From positions 1 to 7,595 of the forward strand of contig JAZLIC010000128.1 of the NCBI GenBank assembly GCA_045617225.1: a stretch of DNA of 7,595 nucleotides. The letters are read 5' to 3'. Made by a program: the position numbers and the translations under genes. Positions 5,790-7,595 of the stretch are shown one piece after another; position 1 is the stretch's first letter, and each line of letters opens with the position of its first letter. This stretch comes from JAZLIC01 sp045617225 (GTDB taxonomy: Bacteria > Bacillota > Clostridia > Monoglobales > Monoglobaceae). The notes below the pieces were generated by a model. That model worked only from the letters and a program-made list of their open reading frames with translations, searched no databases and had not been told where the DNA came from.

Positions 5790-5818
5790 ATTATACACCT
5801 ATAAGAAGTATTCTACAA
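5790..5818 (-). promoter_or_regulatory. Promoter of the pta-ackA-sigH operon
   Basis: Read on the - strand: -35 TTGTAG (5813-5818), a 17-nt spacer and a perfect -10 TATAAT (5790-5795). Transcription would begin near 5783, giving a leader of about 55 nt. A second TATAAT at 5782-5787 has no good -35. No SigH-type or catabolite-repression operator was recognised in the divergent region. Confidence 0.6.
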
Positions 5819-5839
5819 GAGTTAATTTGAAGTTTTTTG

Positions 5840-5867
5840 TTGTATTTTGCATTTTTTATGATATACT
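5840..5867 (+). promoter_or_regulatory. tmcAL promoter with extended -10
   Basis: TGATATACT (5859-5867) contains the -10 TATACT (5862-5867) with the extended TG element; TTGTAT (5840-5845) is a -35 candidate with 16-nt spacing. The start would lie near 5874, just in front of the ribosome site, implying an almost leaderless mRNA of roughly 17 nt before the ATG. The -35 is weak. Confidence 0.5.
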
Positions 5868-5877
5868 ATGTAAAAAA

Positions 5878-5884
5878 GGGAGGG
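5878..5884 (+). promoter_or_regulatory. Ribosome binding site deciding the tmcAL start
   Basis: GGGAGGG lies 6 nt before the ATG at 5891. The frame is open further upstream to an ATG at 5837, but that would place promoter and ribosome site inside the gene and add a hydrophobic run unlike the family N-terminus. Confidence 0.75.
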
Positions 5885-5890
5885 ATTTGC

Positions 5891-7036
5891 ATGAGAAATG
5901 CCGCAATTATCTGCGAATATAATCCGATGCACAACGGTCACGCATATCATATTTCGGAAACAAGACGCATTACGGACTCAGATGGTATCATCTCCCTTAT
6001 GAGCGGAAACTTCGTTCAACGAGGCGAAGGGGCGTTATTCGATAAGTACACAAGAGCAAAAGCCGCACTTAAAGGCGGTGCAGACCTTGTTTTAGAACTT
6101 CCTGCCCTCTTTACGCTGCAATCAGCAGAGCGGTATGCAATGAATGCGGTAAAGACGCTGAACGCTTTAAACTGTGTTGACTTCCTCTCTTTCGGTGCGG
6201 AATGTGATGATATTTTAAAGCTTGAAAACATTGCACGCCTTATATCCGATGAGCCTGACGAATACAAGAAGATTATCAAGGACGAGCTTTTAAGCGGAGT
6301 GTCATTTCCGACTGCACGAGCGCATAGCGTAGAAAAACTTTTGGGTGGCGACAGCGCTGAAACACTGCTCTCTCCCAACAACATTTTAGCGATAGAATAC
6401 CTAAAAGCATTAAGGCGTACAAACTCTTCCATAAAACCCATAGCAATAAAAAGGCTTGGCGCTCATCACGACAGTTCGGATATAACCGAGGGAACGGCAA
6501 GTGCCTCTGCTATCCGTTCCATTATCATAAATGGCGGAATTGAAAATGCAATGGCGTTTATTCCTGAGGAGTGCAGAGATATTTATCTCGGCTCTCCCAT
6601 ATATGATTTTAACACAATGAACAAGGCGGTTATTGCCGAAATTTGCAAAATGGGTACAGAAAACTTAAAGGAAATTGCAGATGTATCGGAAGGCCTTGAA
6701 AATAAGATATACAAGTCCGCTCTCGTCGCAAATAATCTGACGGAGCTTGCCGAAATGGTAAAGTCAAAGAGATATACGCTAAGCAGAATAAGACGAATAC
6801 TTATCTGCGCATACCTTAAAATAACCAAAGAAGATTTAAATAAAAATCCCGAATATATAAAGATTTTAGGCTTTAACGCCGTGGGGCAAAGTATCTTGAA
6901 CGATGCCAAAAAGGTTGCGTCCCTGCCCCTTGCCAAAAACAGAAACCAAATCAAAGGCAATTCTGCCGCCGAGGAATTATGGGACAGGGAACTTCTGTAT
7001 GACAGGATATTTGAATTAAGTGTCAAAAATTCATAG
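5891..7036 (+). CDS. tmcAL: tRNA(Met) cytidine acetate ligase TmcAL (YlbM/DUF795 family)
   Basis: The 381-residue protein belongs to the HIGH-type nucleotidyltransferases that activate acetate with ATP and acetylate cytidine 34 of elongator tRNA-Met, making N4-acetylcytidine and aiding accurate AUG reading. The N-terminal Rossmann segment carries CEYNPMHNGHAYH (8-20), with the HxGH nucleotide motif HNGH at 14-17. It is followed by MSGNFVQRGEGALFDKYTRA (37-56), LSPNNILAIEY (160-170) and SASAIRS (204-210), all matching Bacillus subtilis YlbM. The C-terminal third is variable and Lys-rich, as expected for tRNA contact, and slightly shorter than in Bacillus (about 415). It diverges from pta-ackA, whose product acetate is its substrate. 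The stop TAG at 7034-7036 shares its last base with a downstream repeat hairpin. Confidence 0.93.
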   Translation: MRNAAIICEYNPMHNGHAYHISETRRITDSDGIISLMSGNFVQRGEGALFDKYTRAKAALKGGADLVLELPALFTLQSAERYAMNAVKTLNALNCVDFLSFGAECDDILKLENIARLISDEPDEYKKIIKDELLSGVSFPTARAHSVEKLLGGDSAETLLSPNNILAIEYLKALRRTNSSIKPIAIKRLGAHHDSSDITEGTASASAIRSIIINGGIENAMAFIPEECRDIYLGSPIYDFNTMNKAVIAEICKMGTENLKEIADVSEGLENKIYKSALVANNLTELAEMVKSKRYTLSRIRRILICAYLKITKEDLNKNPEYIKILGFNAVGQSILNDAKKVASLPLAKNRNQIKGNSAAEELWDRELLYDRIFELSVKNS

Positions 7037-7054
7037 GGCGACCGATGGCCGCCC
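7036..7054. repeat. REP-like hairpin 1 overlapping the tmcAL stop codon
   Basis: GGGCGACC (7036-7043) faces GGCCGCCC (7047-7054) across the loop GAT with one A-C mismatch. The tail CCCATACGGT (7052-7061) is shared exactly with hairpin 4 (7331-7340), and a T-run follows at 7065-7070. The last G of the tmcAL stop codon is the first base of the stem. The T-run is 10 nt from the stem, so it is at best a weak terminator. Confidence 0.65.
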
Positions 7055-7060
7055 ATACGG

Positions 7061-7173
7061 TATGTTTTTTCCGTTTATATGGGTTTTTATTCGGAACGGT
7101 CAAGACCGTTCCCTACAGTGTATTTTTTCGTTTGTATGGATTTTTATTCGGAACGGTCAAGACCGTTCCCTAC
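7061..7173. repeat. Two tandem copies of a unit of about 57 bases with perfect hairpins (REP-like 2 and 3)
   Basis: Copy one ends at 7116 and copy two at 7173. The 33 bases 7084-7116 are identical to 7141-7173, and the preceding bases match apart from a few changes and a one-base indel. Each copy holds T6, a short spacer, TTTTTATTC, then the palindrome GGAACGGTC-AA-GACCGTTCC (7093-7112 and 7150-7169) and the tail CTAC. The layout of palindrome, then CCC(T/A)AC(G/A)G, then T-run links them to hairpins 1 and 4. Short peptides encoded here simply reflect the repeat. Confidence 0.85.
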
Positions 7174-7305
7174 GGGTTTCCGGCGGTGGGTTGTCAACGG
7201 CATTACAAAACCCAATCATATATTTTGATTATATCACTTTAAGAAAAAAATTACAATATGCAAAATACAGCAATAAAAAAATTTTCACAACCGAAGACGG
7301 CACGC

Positions 7306-7340
7306 AAAAACGGGCGGCCACACAGGGTCGCCCATACGGT
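7306..7340 (-). terminator. REP-like hairpin 4, probable enolase terminator
   Basis: GGGCGGCC (7312-7319) pairs with GGTCGCCC (7326-7333) over 8 bp with one G-T pair around the loop ACACAG. On the - strand the stem is followed by G and then TTTTT (7306-7310), giving a normal intrinsic terminator starting about 18 nt after the enolase stop. The + strand tail CCCATACGGT matches hairpin 1. Confidence 0.7.
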
Positions 7341-7351
7341 GTTGGTGTTTT

Positions 7352-7595
7352 TTAATTCTGCATTTTTCCATATTCTGCGGAGCTTCCAAGCTCCGCTTCT
7401 ATTTTTAACAGTCGGTTATACTTCGCCGTTCTGTCCGTGCGTGACGGTGCGCCCGTCTTTATCTGTCCTGCGTTTACTGCGACCGCAATATCCGCAATGG
7501 TTGTGTCCTCTGTTTCGCCGCTCCTGTGCGATGTTATCGCTCTGTATCCGCTCCTCTTTGCAACTTCTATCGCCTCTAAGGTTTCACTTAGCGTG
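7352..7595 (-). CDS. eno: Enolase, C-terminal 80 residues (5' part outside window)
   Basis: Reading leftward from the window edge, the frame (first full codon at 7594-7592) encodes TLSETLEAIEVAKRSGY, the active-site strand SHRSGETEDTTIADIAVA, and IKTGAPSRTDRTAKYNRLLK, ending KMQN before TAA at 7352-7354. This is the conserved C-terminus of enolase, which converts 2-phosphoglycerate to phosphoenolpyruvate in glycolysis. The His of SHRSGE and the Lys of IKTGA, both active-site residues, are present. The substitutions SRTDRT for the usual SRS(D/E)RV are mild, and the tail after AELG differs from the common (Y)PG ending. It converges on tmcAL, with repeat hairpins filling the 315-base gap. The rest of the gene lies beyond base 7595. 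Confidence 0.95.
   Translation of the reverse strand, partial: TLSETLEAIEVAKRSGYRAITSHRSGETEDTTIADIAVAVNAGQIKTGAPSRTDRTAKYNRLLKIEAELGSSAEYGKMQN

Noticed and set aside
5837..5851. TTGTTGTATTTTGCA, a 14/15 inverted match to 7259-7273, apparently flanking tmcAL
   Set aside because: Short and A/T-rich, with the left copy lying inside the tmcAL promoter; no duplications or other signs of a mobile unit.
7020..7355. Open frames of 111 and 65 codons after tmcAL with an internal repeated peptide (FRLYGFLFGTVKTVPY)
   Set aside because: The peptide repeat is just the translated 57-base DNA repeat; there is no ribosome site and the frames run across hairpins.

Overview
The window looks like chromosomal DNA from an anaerobic, low-to-mid GC, Gram-positive bacterium of the Clostridia. 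The basis is a phosphotransacetylase-acetate kinase pair, a SigH-type sporulation sigma factor, a TmcAL-type tRNA-modification enzyme, a two-subunit Fe-S fumarase/tartrate dehydratase subunit, strong AGGAGG-like ribosome sites, and an SLH-protein-like secreted protein at the left edge. The presence of sigH suggests a spore former or a descendant of one. Genus cannot be fixed from the sequence alone. No tRNA, rRNA, transposase, phage gene or CRISPR array was seen.

Layout. Bases 1-1308 (+) are the C-terminal part of a large surface-type protein, ending at a strong terminator. A convergent gene (1373-1900, -) encodes the beta subunit of an Fe-S fumarate hydratase and has a good promoter at 1923-1951. 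The following 730 bases (1901-2630) hold no convincing gene but are rich in structure: a cluster of DnaA-box-like sequences (2053-2164) enclosed by a perfect 15-base inverted repeat (1995-2009 and 2207-2221), then a promoter (2386-2414) that should start transcription at the left arm of a long imperfect palindrome (2421-2556), then an intrinsic terminator with a UUCG loop (2581-2608). Just past it sits a 62-codon gene of unknown function (2631-2819, +). Bases 2222-2385 are AT-rich with nothing recognised.

Bases 5727 down to 2906 (-) form one tight operon, pta-ackA-sigH, with gaps of 19 and 1 nt. It converts acetyl-CoA to acetyl phosphate and then acetate plus ATP, and unusually carries a sporulation/stationary-phase sigma factor as its last gene. 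A divergent promoter region (5728-5890) also serves tmcAL (5891-7036, +), which uses acetate and ATP to make N4-acetylcytidine in elongator tRNA-Met. The operon's product acetate is therefore the substrate of the neighbouring enzyme. The 315 bases between tmcAL and the C-terminal end of enolase (7352-7595, -, cut by the window) are filled mainly by REP-like hairpin repeats, one of which appears to act as the enolase terminator.

Most of the coding content is housekeeping metabolism. The parts worth a second look are the non-coding 1995-2630 segment, the operon placement of sigH, and a short hairpin motif found right after the stop codons of both fumB and sigH.
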